Positions 26,307 to 35,802 of a stretch of 64,000 bases of DNA are shown here, in pieces. Source of the DNA: Aurantibacter crassamenti (GTDB lineage Bacteria > Bacteroidota > Bacteroidia > Flavobacteriales > Flavobacteriaceae); NCBI RefSeq assembly GCF_016811105.1, contig NZ_JAFBGM010000002.1, forward strand, positions 744,001-808,000, in the 5' to 3' direction. The notes under the pieces were generated by a model. The model was not told the DNA's origin and did no database searches. It was given only the letters and a program-made list of their open reading frames with translations. Both the position numbers and the translations under genes were made by a program. Every line of letters begins with the position of its first letter. Within the stretch, counting starts at the first letter, position 1.

Positions 26307-26338
26307 GTTCAATTTGAACGTATAAAACCTTAAACTTT

Positions 26339-26358
26339 AGGCATTAAAGTGCCTTTTT
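26339..26358 (+). terminator. Short possible terminator
   Basis: AGGCA at 26339-26343 pairs with TGCCT at 26350-26354 around six bases and runs into five T. The stem is only five base pairs, so termination is uncertain. Confidence 0.4.
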
Positions 26359-26387
26359 AGACTTACCTTCGCCGCTTATTTATTTTT

Positions 26388-27692
26388 ATGACATTCAAAG
26401 AATTAGGCCTTGCAGAGCCAATATTAGATGCCCTTGAGGCTCAAGGTTATACAAACCCAACCCCTATTCAAGAACAAGCCATTCCTATATTATTAAAGGG
26501 AAAAGACCTATTGGGCGTTGCTCAGACAGGTACTGGAAAAACTGCAGCATTTGGTATACCTATACTACATCATCTGTATAACTCAAAAAACCAGCAAGCG
26601 GGCAAAAAAAAGGTTCGCGCCTTAATTGTAACGCCAACACGAGAATTAGCGATACAAATTGGTGACAGTTTAACCAACTATGGTAAATATACCGGCTTAC
26701 GAAATACAGTAATCTTTGGTGGTGTAAAACAAGGCAAGCAAGTGAACGCTCTCAGAAATGGCGTTGACATTCTTGTAGCTACACCAGGTAGACTTTTAGA
26801 TTTAATGAATCAAGGCATTATCAACTTTAGAGATATTGAATTTGCCGTACTTGATGAAGCAGACCAAATGCTAGACATGGGTTTTATTCATGATATCAAG
26901 AAGATAATTGCCAAACTACCTCCAAAACGTCAATCGCTTTTCTTTTCGGCTACTATGCCAAAAGATATTGTTGAACTCTCTAGAAAGATATTAGGTGATT
27001 TTGAAAGAGTTACCATTAAACCAGAACAGGCAACAGCAGAAAAAGTAGAACAAGGTGTATACTTTGTTAGTAAAAAGAATAAGCCAAAACTTTTAGTGCA
27101 TTTATTGCAAGAGCGTTCAAGTGATTCTGTTTTAGTATTCTCGCGAACCAAGCACGGCGCCAACAAAATTGTGAAAAAACTGGCACAAGCTGACATTCGT
27201 TCGGCTGCCATCCACGGAAATAAATCACAAACTGCTCGTCAAAAAGCATTAGGTGATTTTAAAGATGGCAAATTAAAAGTGTTAGTTGCTACAGATATAG
27301 CTGCAAGAGGTATAGACGTTGAAGATTTAGCCCTGGTTATAAATTTTGATCTTCCTAATGTTTCAGAAACCTATGTACATAGAATTGGTAGAACTGGCCG
27401 AGCTAGCGCAAGTGGTATTGCACTTTCTTTTTGCGACAAAGAAGAACGACCATACTTACGTGATATTGAAAAGTTAATTAAGCAAGAAGTGCCGAGAATG
27501 CCAGAACATCAATTTATTGATGGTGATGATGATGAACCGGAAACTGCGCCACAACCCAGACGACCTAGAAATCAAAGTCAATCTAGAAATAGAAGTGGCA
27601 ACCAAAACCAAAATCGATCTAGGAATTCTAATTCAAGGGGACGAAATACAAACCGAAACAATAGTAATAGAAACAGAAACGCGGACAACTAA
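26388..27692 (+). CDS. DEAD-box RNA helicase with Asn/Arg-rich tail
   Basis: The 434-residue helicase has all family motifs in order: Q motif ([11 protein letters not shown]), motif I (AQTGTGKT, 45-52), PTRELA, the DEAD box near residue 155, SAT, and HRIGRTGR. It resembles RhlE. The last 50 residues are low-complexity Asn/Arg/Ser/Gln ([19 protein letters not shown]), a disordered RNA-binding tail of the sort that can drive condensate formation. Such helicases unwind RNA in ribosome assembly, mRNA decay or cold adaptation. It is a single gene with peptidase E downstream after 40 bases. Confidence 0.92.
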   Translation: MTFKELGLAEPILDALEAQGYTNPTPIQEQAIPILLKGKDLLGVAQTGTGKTAAFGIPILHHLYNSKNQQAGKKKVRALIVTPTRELAIQIGDSLTNYGKYTGLRNTVIFGGVKQGKQVNALRNGVDILVATPGRLLDLMNQGIINFRDIEFAVLDEADQMLDMGFIHDIKKIIAKLPPKRQSLFFSATMPKDIVELSRKILGDFERVTIKPEQATAEKVEQGVYFVSKKNKPKLLVHLLQERSSDSVLVFSRTKHGANKIVKKLAQADIRSAAIHGNKSQTARQKALGDFKDGKLKVLVATDIAARGIDVEDLALVINFDLPNVSETYVHRIGRTGRASASGIALSFCDKEERPYLRDIEKLIKQEVPRMPEHQFIDGDDDEPETAPQPRRPRNQSQSRNRSGNQNQNRSRNSNSRGRNTNRNNSNRNRNADN

Positions 27693-27732
27693 AGTCTACT
27701 AAATCTGAAGTTTTTTTATATTTAAAGCACTT

Positions 27733-28425
27733 ATGAAAAGACAATTATTTATTTACGGTAGCGGACGACATACAGTACCTTTTTTAAAATATATGGCAGA
27801 AGCAACAGGCAAGCAAAAGCCAAACCTCTGTTTTATACCCACTGCAAGTGGTGAAGACCAATCTTATATAGATTCTTTTTACGAAGTCTGTACTCAAATT
27901 AATGTGACACCTCATGTGTTAAGCGTTTGGATAAATTCATATGACCAAAAAGAATCATTTGAAGAAATCATTCATAAAATGGACGCAATTGTAGTTGGTG
28001 GAGGAAACACCCTTAATATGTTAGCCATTTGGAAAGCACAAGGTATTGATAGTGCACTTAAATCAGCTTATGATAACGGCGTTGTTATGGGCGGTGGTAG
28101 CGCAGGTTCACTTTGTTGGTTCAATGCAGGTACAACTGACTCAAGACCTAAAGAGTTAAGCATAGTTCACGGTATGAGTTTTATAAACAAAAGTCATTGT
28201 CCGCATTACAATTCTGAGAAGTCACGTAGACCACTATATCAAAACAATATTCTTTCAGGTAAATTAAGTGATGGTTATGCTTGTGATGACCGTTCTGCTA
28301 TTCATTTTATAAATGAGCAAGTTCAAACATCAGTCTCTTTAAATGAAGAAAACCATTCTTATTACGTTCATTTAAAGAATGGTATTATTGAAGAAAAGCA
28401 ATTAGAAAATACAATTATTTCATAA
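27733..28425 (+). CDS. pepE: Peptidase E-like serine peptidase (family S51)
   Basis: The 230-residue cytoplasmic enzyme has the glutamine-amidotransferase-like fold of alpha-aspartyl dipeptidase: AIVVGGGNTLNML at about 85-97, the nucleophile elbow GGGSAGSLCWF (Ser123), Asp136 in TTDSRP, and a histidine of SHCPHY (residue 155 or 158). PepE cleaves dipeptides that start with aspartate. The length is normal. It follows the helicase gene closely and could share its transcript. Some relatives act as cyanophycinases, but the small size favours PepE. Confidence 0.85.
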   Translation: MKRQLFIYGSGRHTVPFLKYMAEATGKQKPNLCFIPTASGEDQSYIDSFYEVCTQINVTPHVLSVWINSYDQKESFEEIIHKMDAIVVGGGNTLNMLAIWKAQGIDSALKSAYDNGVVMGGGSAGSLCWFNAGTTDSRPKELSIVHGMSFINKSHCPHYNSEKSRRPLYQNNILSGKLSDGYACDDRSAIHFINEQVQTSVSLNEENHSYYVHLKNGIIEEKQLENTIIS

Positions 28426-28940
28426 TCAAATTGATTTCGTAAGTTTTTTCTTATTGAATTTAAATTCCTCCAAAACCTATTGTTTTTTTATATCATTTGT
28501 GTTAAAATTTAACGTACTTTAACAGGATTAAAATTTGTTCCCTCCTTTTATAAAGCCAATAAAAAACAGGTCTCTATTTAATTTTTGAAACGCTTACAAA
28601 CGATTTAACTCCCCCTAATCGTAATTTATATTTTGGGTAATTCCTCCTACGCCAAAAACATTGATAATTAAATAAATTAAAAATTTCAATCAGTTCAAGA
28701 TTCAATGCATGTACTTGTGGTTTTGAATATCTTTTAATGTAATAATTTTTCAAGAAAATAAGAATTAACAAAGAAATAGAAGTAGCATAAAACCAAGACC
28801 AAACCTAATGGGGCAATCCAGCCAATTTTCGGGGGAACAATAGTTGGATCCTGTTAGGTTTTAGCTTAAAAAATAGAGGTCTATCAATGTATAAACACTA
28901 ACAATTTTAATAACCAAAACAACAAATAAAAACCACCAAT
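28426..28940. other. Gene-poor interval with a possible decayed membrane-protein frame
   Basis: No intact gene is seen in these 515 bases. On the minus strand, between about 28740 and 28850, a stretch reads as a hydrophobic peptide (PTIVPPKIGWIAPLGLVLVL). In a second frame, from 28771 to 28574, it continues as a basic tail rich in Tyr and Arg. There is no start codon for the first part and the two are out of frame, so this could be a frameshifted remnant. No promoter for the downstream gene was identified. Confidence 0.25.
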
Positions 28941-29885
28941 ATGAAAAACAAAGTACTATTATTCGCGCTCACATTATCAATTAGTTTAACTGCCTTTGCA
29001 CAAAAAAAAGCCAATGGAACTGTTTACAGTGAACATCCTGCCATTCAAGTTGTAGAAGAGTTTAATAAAGCTTGGCTAAGCGGAGACAAAGAAAAAATGG
29101 CAAGTTACTTAACAGAAGACTTTAAATCATATAATGGCACATCACACAAACCTAGTACTAATGAATGGGACAGCGAGCGGTATTTAGCAAGTTCAATGCG
29201 CTATTATGATGAGTTAGACTATTTTTCAGCAGAGGCCTACCCAGGATCATATCCTGACGCAGTAGAGTATAAAAAAGACAATAAAGAAAAAGAGGTTGAT
29301 GTACAAACCTGGGATTTGATAAAAGGGGTACATAAAACCACCGGCGTTAAAATTGATGCTCCATCACATAGTTTATACACCATTACCAAAGACAATAAAA
29401 TAAAAAGAATTATTGATTATAGTAATACTCGTGTTATTGATGAAATAATTAGCAGTTTTTCAAATAGAACAAACGGCACCATTTATAACCACCATGATAA
29501 TATTAATACAGTTCGAAAAGCTATGTATGCTTTTGAAAAAGGAGATTTAGATAAATACTTAAGTTTTTATGGCGATGAGGCAACATTTTATGACATAAAT
29601 GACGACATTGAAATTTCACGAAACACAGAGGAAATAAAACCAATTAGAGAAGAGTTTTTAAAGGCCTTTGAAATAAAAAATGTTGAAATCTTTGGTTACC
29701 CAGATTACTTAGAATATGAAATGGGTAACGGTCGCGAAGTACTTTCATGGTGGAAACTACAACTAATTAGAAAGTCAGACAAAAAAGCAATCACTTTGAT
29801 GATGCATATCAGTCAGGGTTTTGATGAAGATGGTAAAATAATTTCAGAGGTAATCTATTACGGTAGTAAATTACTAACAGAATAG
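28941..29885 (+). CDS. Exported double SnoaL/NTF2-like protein
   Basis: The 314-residue protein has a signal peptide (residues 1-20, ending FAQ) and two copies of an NTF2-like cone fold. The first copy spans about 34-165 (VEEFNKAWLSGDKEKMASYL, then IIDYSNTRV) and the second about 185-312 (RKAMYAFEKGDLDKYLSFYGDEATFYD, MMHISQGFDEDGKI). Each opens with the helix that counts down to a DEAT- or TEDF-like turn, typical of SnoaL polyketide-cyclase-like proteins. No enzymatic residues can be assigned. It should be periplasmic. The gene is monocistronic and followed by a strong terminator. Confidence 0.8.
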   Translation: MKNKVLLFALTLSISLTAFAQKKANGTVYSEHPAIQVVEEFNKAWLSGDKEKMASYLTEDFKSYNGTSHKPSTNEWDSERYLASSMRYYDELDYFSAEAYPGSYPDAVEYKKDNKEKEVDVQTWDLIKGVHKTTGVKIDAPSHSLYTITKDNKIKRIIDYSNTRVIDEIISSFSNRTNGTIYNHHDNINTVRKAMYAFEKGDLDKYLSFYGDEATFYDINDDIEISRNTEEIKPIREEFLKAFEIKNVEIFGYPDYLEYEMGNGREVLSWWKLQLIRKSDKKAITLMMHISQGFDEDGKIISEVIYYGSKLLTE

Positions 29886-29893
29886 CATTTACA

Positions 29894-29933
29894 AACGTGC
29901 TTTGGTACTATCAAATACTAAAGCACGTTTTTT
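29894..29933 (+). terminator. Rho-independent terminator after the SnoaL-like gene
   Basis: AACGTGCTTTGGTA at 29894-29907 pairs with TACTAAAGCACGTT at 29916-29929 with one G-T pair, followed by a T-run. It starts eight bases after the stop codon. Confidence 0.9.
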
Positions 29934-30025
29934 AATATTTTTTGTGAATTGCCTTTTGCAAAATACCCACTATTAGGTATTTTAATTATTAAAATTAAAA
30001 ATTATATTGAAAAATAATTTTTAAT

Positions 30026-31744
30026 ATGAAAAATCTAATTTTTTTATTTATCATAGTACTCGCTTTTTATGGGTGTATCCCAGATAGCAATGATTCTTTG
30101 GATTCACCAGTAAATTCTGAAAAAATAAATGTTGAAAGCACAAATGTTAAAAGTTTTCAGGTAATTACAATTTCAGTCACTAACACCCAATTATTAGAAT
30201 CTTACAGCGGACTTTTTGCGGAAACAGCTGTTTCAATAGTAAAAACAGATGAAAACACATTAGCTTTTGCTGTACCCGACATTGGCAATGGAAAATACAA
30301 CTTACAATTTGATTTAGGCACTATTGAATTTACTGTAACGGAGACTACTGTACTGAACACCGAAGAGCTAATATCAAATGTATTTGAGAATTTTGATACA
30401 GAAATTTCAAATCTAAATAATACTAGCCCACTCATTGCTAAAGAAATTCAGAATGCTCAAGATTATCGACTTGAAGTACAGAACCTTTATAGTTCTTTAA
30501 GTAATGAAGAAAAACGACAAGTAGCATTATTCTATACAGCCAATAAAGAGGTTTTTAAAACTTTTAAAGATAATCTGTACACAAATTTGGATGCTACAAC
30601 AGTATTTTCCAAAACTATACAATCAAATTGTCCTAAAAACGAGGGATGGAAAGCATTTTATAGTTGTACAGCTAAAAACTTAGGTGGGTCTTCTAAAGAG
30701 TTGGCACGTAGTGCAGTTCACTTTATTACGTTTTTGACTTTGGCAGGTATTTCCGTTTCAATCTCGCCTGCTACCTTAGGTGTTGGTATTGCGGCAGCAG
30801 GCTTAGCAGTAGCCGCGTCTGCCTATATTTTATTTGCTGAAATTTTACCTGCAACAATTAAATTTAAAAATGATTTGCGAGCATTTCTTTATGCTAATTG
30901 GGTGCCAGTTAAAGCAACATTTCTAACAATCATAGACGAGTTTTCAAGTAATACAGATACAAGTTTGGATCTAGAACCTAAATTTAGGAGTGTTAATAAC
31001 ACAGACAAAATAGTATCTAATGAAACAGGTTTATTTATTAATTCTTTAAGTACGTTAAATGAATCCTGGGACAAATTAAAATCTTTATTTGGAGAACTAC
31101 CCGATTATCAAGGTTCTTCAGAGATTATTCCATTTAATAAAAATGACAAAATAATAATTTCAAAAATATCAAATCCTAATGTAGAATTGGTTTCCCAAAA
31201 TGGTCAATTTATTAAATTCAAATCCATATCAGGCGAAGATGAGACTTTTTCATATACACATGAGGTCTTTAAAGAAGGTTTCGTTGAGATTTCTACTGTT
31301 ATAGCAATTGTATACAAAGAAAAAGAAATCGACTTATCAGGTGTTTGGATAATGAAATATACCACGGCAAGTTGTAGCATTGGTGGAGATAACATTGAAA
31401 TTCCATTTACATCCACTTTTATTTTCAATTCGAATAATACAATTACCTTTGTTGGTAATTCTTCTTCGGACAATGATGGAGTGATATCTATAAATGAATA
31501 CCTGTTAGTCAATACTACTTTATCGATCAACTTTAAATCTTTAGAAAGTGGTTATAGCTCAGATATTTGTAATGGAATTAGTTACGATTTCTCAGTTGAT
31601 TTTAACTTAAAATTTAACGGTAGTTATAAAAATAATACCAATGAATTTATTGGTAATTATTCAGCCTTCCAGTATGAAATTCCAAGTTACCCATGTGTTG
31701 AAAATGACGTATGCAATGGTTCAATGAAAATTTATAGAAAATAA
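30026..31744 (+). CDS. Large lipoprotein of unknown family with internal hydrophobic segment
   Basis: I do not recognise this 572-residue product. It has a lipoprotein signal with Cys17 (AFYGCIPDS). Residues about 25-105 look like a small beta-sandwich and residues about 110-200 are helical and acidic. Residues about 228-285 hold a long Ala/Gly-rich hydrophobic hairpin (VGIAAAGLAVAASAYILFAE) that could insert into a membrane. The end (about 440-572) is a lipocalin-like or beta-barrel domain beginning DLSGVWIMKY, with paired cysteines (near residues 451, 513, 557 and 563). It stands alone between two terminators or strand changes, which fits an accessory gene. Confidence 0.75.
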   Translation: MKNLIFLFIIVLAFYGCIPDSNDSLDSPVNSEKINVESTNVKSFQVITISVTNTQLLESYSGLFAETAVSIVKTDENTLAFAVPDIGNGKYNLQFDLGTIEFTVTETTVLNTEELISNVFENFDTEISNLNNTSPLIAKEIQNAQDYRLEVQNLYSSLSNEEKRQVALFYTANKEVFKTFKDNLYTNLDATTVFSKTIQSNCPKNEGWKAFYSCTAKNLGGSSKELARSAVHFITFLTLAGISVSISPATLGVGIAAAGLAVAASAYILFAEILPATIKFKNDLRAFLYANWVPVKATFLTIIDEFSSNTDTSLDLEPKFRSVNNTDKIVSNETGLFINSLSTLNESWDKLKSLFGELPDYQGSSEIIPFNKNDKIIISKISNPNVELVSQNGQFIKFKSISGEDETFSYTHEVFKEGFVEISTVIAIVYKEKEIDLSGVWIMKYTTASCSIGGDNIEIPFTSTFIFNSNNTITFVGNSSSDNDGVISINEYLLVNTTLSINFKSLESGYSSDICNGISYDFSVDFNLKFNGSYKNNTNEFIGNYSAFQYEIPSYPCVENDVCNGSMKIYRK

Positions 31745-31969
31745 ATAAAATGCTCATAACATAGCTTCTAAAATGTAGTTAGGACTAGGAATTTCAACTA
31801 TTCTTACGATGTTATAGAAAAGTCTTTGGCTATTAATCCCCAGTGTTTTTTATAGTAAAAAGAAAAAATAAAACCTGCCTAGTTATCAGACATTCAAGAA
31901 AGTTTTAAATATCGTTTATCGTAGCTATTAATTCTTTTAAAACAACTAAAATTTGATTACGTCTATATT

Positions 31970-33073
31970 TTAGTCTTTCGTATAATCAATATGAATTGCC
32001 TTTTCAAAAGCAGCCCAATGTGCATCTGTCATTCTACCAGGCGTAAAAAGACAAATACCTTTAGCGCCATTTTCCATTGATTCACGTATTGCATCTTCTA
32101 ATTCTTCAGGTAGCAAGCCATGACCTTCAGGGTCTTCTTCATTCGCTTTATTCCATGGTCTAGGACTAATAAACAATCCACTATATACAGGTTTTTCTTT
32201 TGCCGCATGTACCTCTTCTTTTACCACACTGCCCACCCATAACGTATTGGCCATATAAAAATCATTGTAGTTCATAGGAAAATATGCATCCACATCCCAT
32301 TTATTCCACTCTTGACGTACCAACTTTTTAGATATTGATGGACCTGGAAAAACTGCAGCATTTATTTGTTTTCCCTTCTTATGCACTACTTCACTTAATC
32401 GATTCACTAAACTAGTAATGACATCATATCGATATTGTTTCCATTCTTGAACCGTTGAAGGATCTTCCGCTGCTTTGATATCAATTCCGCTTTTCTTCTT
32501 AAAATCAGAAGTACAAGTATCACAATAGCAAAAATCATATTCCGGAAATTCTTGATCTTGAATTAAATCGTACTTTTCCCATAAACCACGAGCTAAAATC
32601 ACATCAGGGTATCGAATATAATCCAAATGAATTCCATCAACTTCTTCTACATCAGCTACCTTAGAATACATATCCTTTAGATACTTATAAACCTCTTTTT
32701 TATTTGGACATAGAAATTTATAATACCCAGCATATGGCTGTATTTCATAGGCCGATTCGCCTTTACCACTAACCCCATACCATTCTGGTTTTAATTTTGG
32801 GTCACTTTGAATCATGGTTGGTATCCACGTATGAAATTCCATTCCAGCAGCTTTAACAAACTTACCTACTCTTTTATACGTCTCTGGATCATGACCACCA
32901 CTATACAACAAACCATCTATTCCTTTTTTCTTTAAATCGGTAAATTGTGCCTCTAGTTCTAGATCAGTAGCTTCTCCTGGTCCGCCCATCCAGGCAAATA
33001 CAGGTATCTTCGATTCTTGAGCAACTACTAATACAGAGAATAAAAAAACAACGGCAACACAAATATTTTTCAT
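31970..33073 (-). CDS. Exported GH10-like (GHL10) glycoside hydrolase
   Basis: The 367-residue protein has a signal peptide (residues 1-19, ending VVAQ) and a TIM-barrel pattern. An aromatic strand (IPVFAWMGGPGE) is followed by GLLYSGGHDPETY, a core strand VDGIHLDYIRYPD with the likely acidic residue, a Cys-x-Cys-x2-Cys motif (FCYCDTC), and VDAYFPMNYNDFY. This matches GHL10/DUF4434-type putative glycosidases. I start at ATG 33071-33073 rather than the GTG one codon upstream. The substrate is unknown. The CxCxxC motif is unusual for a barrel glycosidase and may bind metal. Confidence 0.75.
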   Translation of the reverse strand: MKNICVAVVFLFSVLVVAQESKIPVFAWMGGPGEATDLELEAQFTDLKKKGIDGLLYSGGHDPETYKRVGKFVKAAGMEFHTWIPTMIQSDPKLKPEWYGVSGKGESAYEIQPYAGYYKFLCPNKKEVYKYLKDMYSKVADVEEVDGIHLDYIRYPDVILARGLWEKYDLIQDQEFPEYDFCYCDTCTSDFKKKSGIDIKAAEDPSTVQEWKQYRYDVITSLVNRLSEVVHKKGKQINAAVFPGPSISKKLVRQEWNKWDVDAYFPMNYNDFYMANTLWVGSVVKEEVHAAKEKPVYSGLFISPRPWNKANEEDPEGHGLLPEELEDAIRESMENGAKGICLFTPGRMTDAHWAAFEKAIHIDYTKD

Positions 33074-33333
33074 CACTTAAATTATTTATGCCTCAAATTT
33101 AGTTAAATGAATGTTCATCATCATGCTATTTTAATCTTACAAATAATAGTCTAAATATCATACTAATTAAAATTGCGAGAGTTATAACCCTTAAATTACT
33201 GAATAACAAAAGATTATAAATGCGATTGTTTTTCCTAAATAGTTTGAATTTAACATTGAGATCAGCAATGTTTAATAGCAGAAATGTTAGTCTTATTTGT
33301 TAAATTGGCAATGCACAACTAACATCCTAAAAA

Positions 33334-34158
33334 ATGAGAAAAATAACACTTCTATTAGTACTAATCACCTTTTCTAGTTACGCGCAAGACGTAAAAGTAA
33401 TGAGCTACAATATTAAATATGATAATGTAGATGACACCGTAAATAATTGGAATGACCGAAAAGAAAATATGGTCAAACTAATTAAGCATTACCAAGCCTC
33501 ATTTATTGGAACTCAAGAAGTATTAAACCATCAATTGACGTATTTAGATAATTCGCTAGAAGGATTTTCATATATAGGAGTTGGTCGCGATGATGGTAAA
33601 GAAAAAGGCGAATACTCCCCTATTTTGTATGACACGTCGAGATTTAAAGTATTGCAACAAAACACTTTTTGGCTTTCTGAAACACCTGATAAAGTTTCAA
33701 AAGGTTGGGATGCCTCTTTAGAGCGTATCTGTACTTATGGTCTTTTTGAGGAAAAAGAAACGGGTAAAAAGATTTATATTTTCAATACGCATTTTGACCA
33801 TAGAGGCGTAAAAGCACGTGCAGAATCAGCAAACCTTATAGTTCAAAAAATTAATGAAATTAATAAAGAGAACCTTCCTGTTGTTTTTATGGGCGATTTA
33901 AATTTACCACCAGAATCTAAACCGATACAATTTTTACAAAGCAAACTTTCAGACGGACAAAAAATTACACAGAAAGCATTTTATGGTCCAACCGGCACAT
34001 CTAGCGGATTTGATCATAATAGAGTATTAAAAAAACGCATTGATTACATATTCGTTAACGACCTAGAGGTTAAGGAATATATTCACATTGATGATCGAAT
34101 GGAAAACAATCAACATATTTCAGATCACTTACCAATATTGGCAAAATTGTATTGGTAA
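33334..34158 (+). CDS. Exported endonuclease/exonuclease/phosphatase-family protein
   Basis: The 274-residue protein has a signal peptide (ending SSYAQ) and the full EEP active-site set: MSYNIKYDN (Asn), FIGTQEV (metal-binding Glu), NTHFDHRG (His), MGDLNLPP (Asp and Asn), and SDHLPI (final Asp-His). The fold covers Mg-dependent nucleases, sphingomyelinases and inositol phosphatases. A periplasmic location makes phosphate-ester scavenging more likely than DNA repair. The gene stands alone. Confidence 0.85.
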   Translation: MRKITLLLVLITFSSYAQDVKVMSYNIKYDNVDDTVNNWNDRKENMVKLIKHYQASFIGTQEVLNHQLTYLDNSLEGFSYIGVGRDDGKEKGEYSPILYDTSRFKVLQQNTFWLSETPDKVSKGWDASLERICTYGLFEEKETGKKIYIFNTHFDHRGVKARAESANLIVQKINEINKENLPVVFMGDLNLPPESKPIQFLQSKLSDGQKITQKAFYGPTGTSSGFDHNRVLKKRIDYIFVNDLEVKEYIHIDDRMENNQHISDHLPILAKLYW

Positions 34159-34558
34159 AAAAAGCACTGAATTTCAACGAAAAAACCTTATTAAGAGCAT
34201 CTTACACATAAAAAAATAGCACATTTATTGTTTCGGCTATAACCTTTAATTATGCCCTAATGAAAACATATGTCACTGTTGTGATATGCTGTATTATTTC
34301 ATTTATTAAACAATTTAATAGTAAACGAAAACCTTATCGATGCTGTCACAATAATTGAAAACATATATTTATAGACAACAGATAAACACCGAAAAATAAG
34401 AAATGCCAATTCAGATATTATGCATATGAAAGAATTGACTGAAAGAAACAATTGACTATCAGATTTATGAGTCCTTGCTAAACTTTTTTTTATTAAAAAT
34501 AAAAACCGAGACACTTAATAATTTCAATATCTTTAGTTTTTATGAGACACTTTTAAAA
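34159..34558. other. Intergenic stretch without a recognised gene
   Basis: These 400 bases are very AT-rich. A 71-codon minus-strand frame at 34299-34514 has no conserved motif and no ribosome-binding site. A frame that leads in phase into the Crp/Fnr gene from 34475 is most likely leader rather than protein. Confidence 0.5.
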
Positions 34559-35125
34559 ATGGATTCGTTATTTCAAGAAATAGAAAAATTTATCACCGTA
34601 AGTAATGTACTAAAATTAGATTTGCACGAGAACTTTACCATTCACCATCTTAAAAAAAATGAAAAACTAGTTCGTGAAGGGCAATACAATGTTCCGTTAG
34701 CATTCGTCAAAAAAGGAATACTCCGTTGCTTCAATCTTAAAAATGACAAAGACGTTACCAACGATTTTTTCTTTGAAAATACTTTTGTAACCGACTTTGA
34801 GGCTTTCGTACACAATAAAAGGGCTAAGCAGAATTTTGCAGCAATCGAAACATCTGAAGTACATTTAATATCTGCTGAGAAATTATTTAAATTAACCCAA
34901 AAGCACCCCGAACTGCGTGAATGGGGTACAAAAATGACAGAAAGCTTATTTACCAATCTCCTTAGTAACAATTCAATGTTGAAATCTGATAGTCCTGAAG
35001 AGCGATATACTGGCATGCTTCAAGAAAAGCCGATGATTATTCAACGTATTCCGCTACATTATGTAGCTTCTTACCTAGGAATCACTCAAGTACATCTTAG
35101 CCGAATTCGAAAAAAAATACAATAA
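34559..35125 (+). CDS. Crp/Fnr-family transcriptional regulator
   Basis: I start at ATG 34559 (MDSLFQEIEKFI); the upstream in-frame ATG at 34475 adds 28 residues without similarity. The 188-residue protein has a cyclic-nucleotide-binding-like beta roll (about 15-125, with HLKKNEKLVREGQ and FVKKGILRCF). A C-terminal helix-turn-helix (IPLHYVASYLGITQVHLSRI) completes it. It lacks the Fnr iron-sulphur cysteines. Many flavobacterial regulators of this compact type control the adjacent gene; here that is the four-helix membrane protein 79 bases downstream. Confidence 0.88.
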   Translation: MDSLFQEIEKFITVSNVLKLDLHENFTIHHLKKNEKLVREGQYNVPLAFVKKGILRCFNLKNDKDVTNDFFFENTFVTDFEAFVHNKRAKQNFAAIETSEVHLISAEKLFKLTQKHPELREWGTKMTESLFTNLLSNNSMLKSDSPEERYTGMLQEKPMIIQRIPLHYVASYLGITQVHLSRIRKKIQ

Positions 35126-35204
35126 TTTTTCTTTTTAACATATGTTAAAGGATGCTATATTACCTTATGGCAACTTTGTAACTCAATATTAAAACAATAG
35201 AGTT

Positions 35205-35774
35205 ATGAAATGTTTATTAGAAAAATTGTCAAAAAAACAATTGTTAATCGGATCTTTAATTAGTACTACATGCTATTTCATTGCTAGTTATTTTCTTGAT
35301 ATACTATATCTAAAATCTAAATTCTCAGTTCCATATTTTGAAGCACAAACTAGTTTTGATGCGAAAAAGATTAAAGTTTGGTACCAAGAATTAATTGATT
35401 TTGGTACCATAGATACATATTACCAAACTCAATATTTCGATTTTTTATTTATTGCAACTGTAATAGCAATGGGGTACTTTGTTTGGTTCTTATTTGGCTC
35501 AATGCTTTCAAAAAACACAATGTTATACAAAAACAAATATCAATTAAGCATCTTTTTACCTCTTGCCGGACTTTTTGATATTTTAGAAAATTTAGTTTCT
35601 TTTATAATGTTAGCAAGTCCAACATCTTTTAATGATAATCTGGTTTATCTTTATTCAGGTTTTGCTAGTTTAAAGTTTTTATGTTGGAGCATTGCTATAA
35701 TTATTTTGATAATCTTAATAATAGCTGTAATCTATAACCTGTTATTTTCAAAACGAAAATTTAAAAATATTTAG
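35205..35774 (+). CDS. Four-helix membrane protein of unknown function
   Basis: The 189-residue protein has four hydrophobic segments at about 11-31, 78-98, 111-135 and 158-180. The first is preceded by CLLEKLSKKQ and the last followed by a basic tail (FSKRKFKNI), which puts both ends in the cytoplasm. A soluble loop of about 40 residues lies between helices 1 and 2. I do not recognise the family. The Crp/Fnr-type regulator gene just upstream on the same strand may control it. Confidence 0.7.
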   Translation: MKCLLEKLSKKQLLIGSLISTTCYFIASYFLDILYLKSKFSVPYFEAQTSFDAKKIKVWYQELIDFGTIDTYYQTQYFDFLFIATVIAMGYFVWFLFGSMLSKNTMLYKNKYQLSIFLPLAGLFDILENLVSFIMLASPTSFNDNLVYLYSGFASLKFLCWSIAIIILIILIIAVIYNLLFSKRKFKNI

Positions 35775-35802
35775 AATACTTCAAGCAAGTGGCAATAATT
35801 AA

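Noticed and set aside
27517-27702. 61-codon frame overlapping the helicase tail
   Set aside because: It is a frame-shifted reading of the repetitive Asn/Arg codons of the helicase gene.
28574-28771. 65-codon minus-strand reading frame
   Set aside because: No ribosome-binding site, no family pattern, low-complexity Tyr/Arg/Lys content; treated only as a possible remnant.
34299-34514. 71-codon minus-strand reading frame before the Crp/Fnr gene
   Set aside because: Hydrophobic composition typical of AT-rich noncoding DNA; no start signal or conserved motif.
34475-34558. Longer N-terminus for the Crp/Fnr regulator
   Set aside because: The 28 extra residues have no family similarity, and the ATG at 34559 begins the expected domain.
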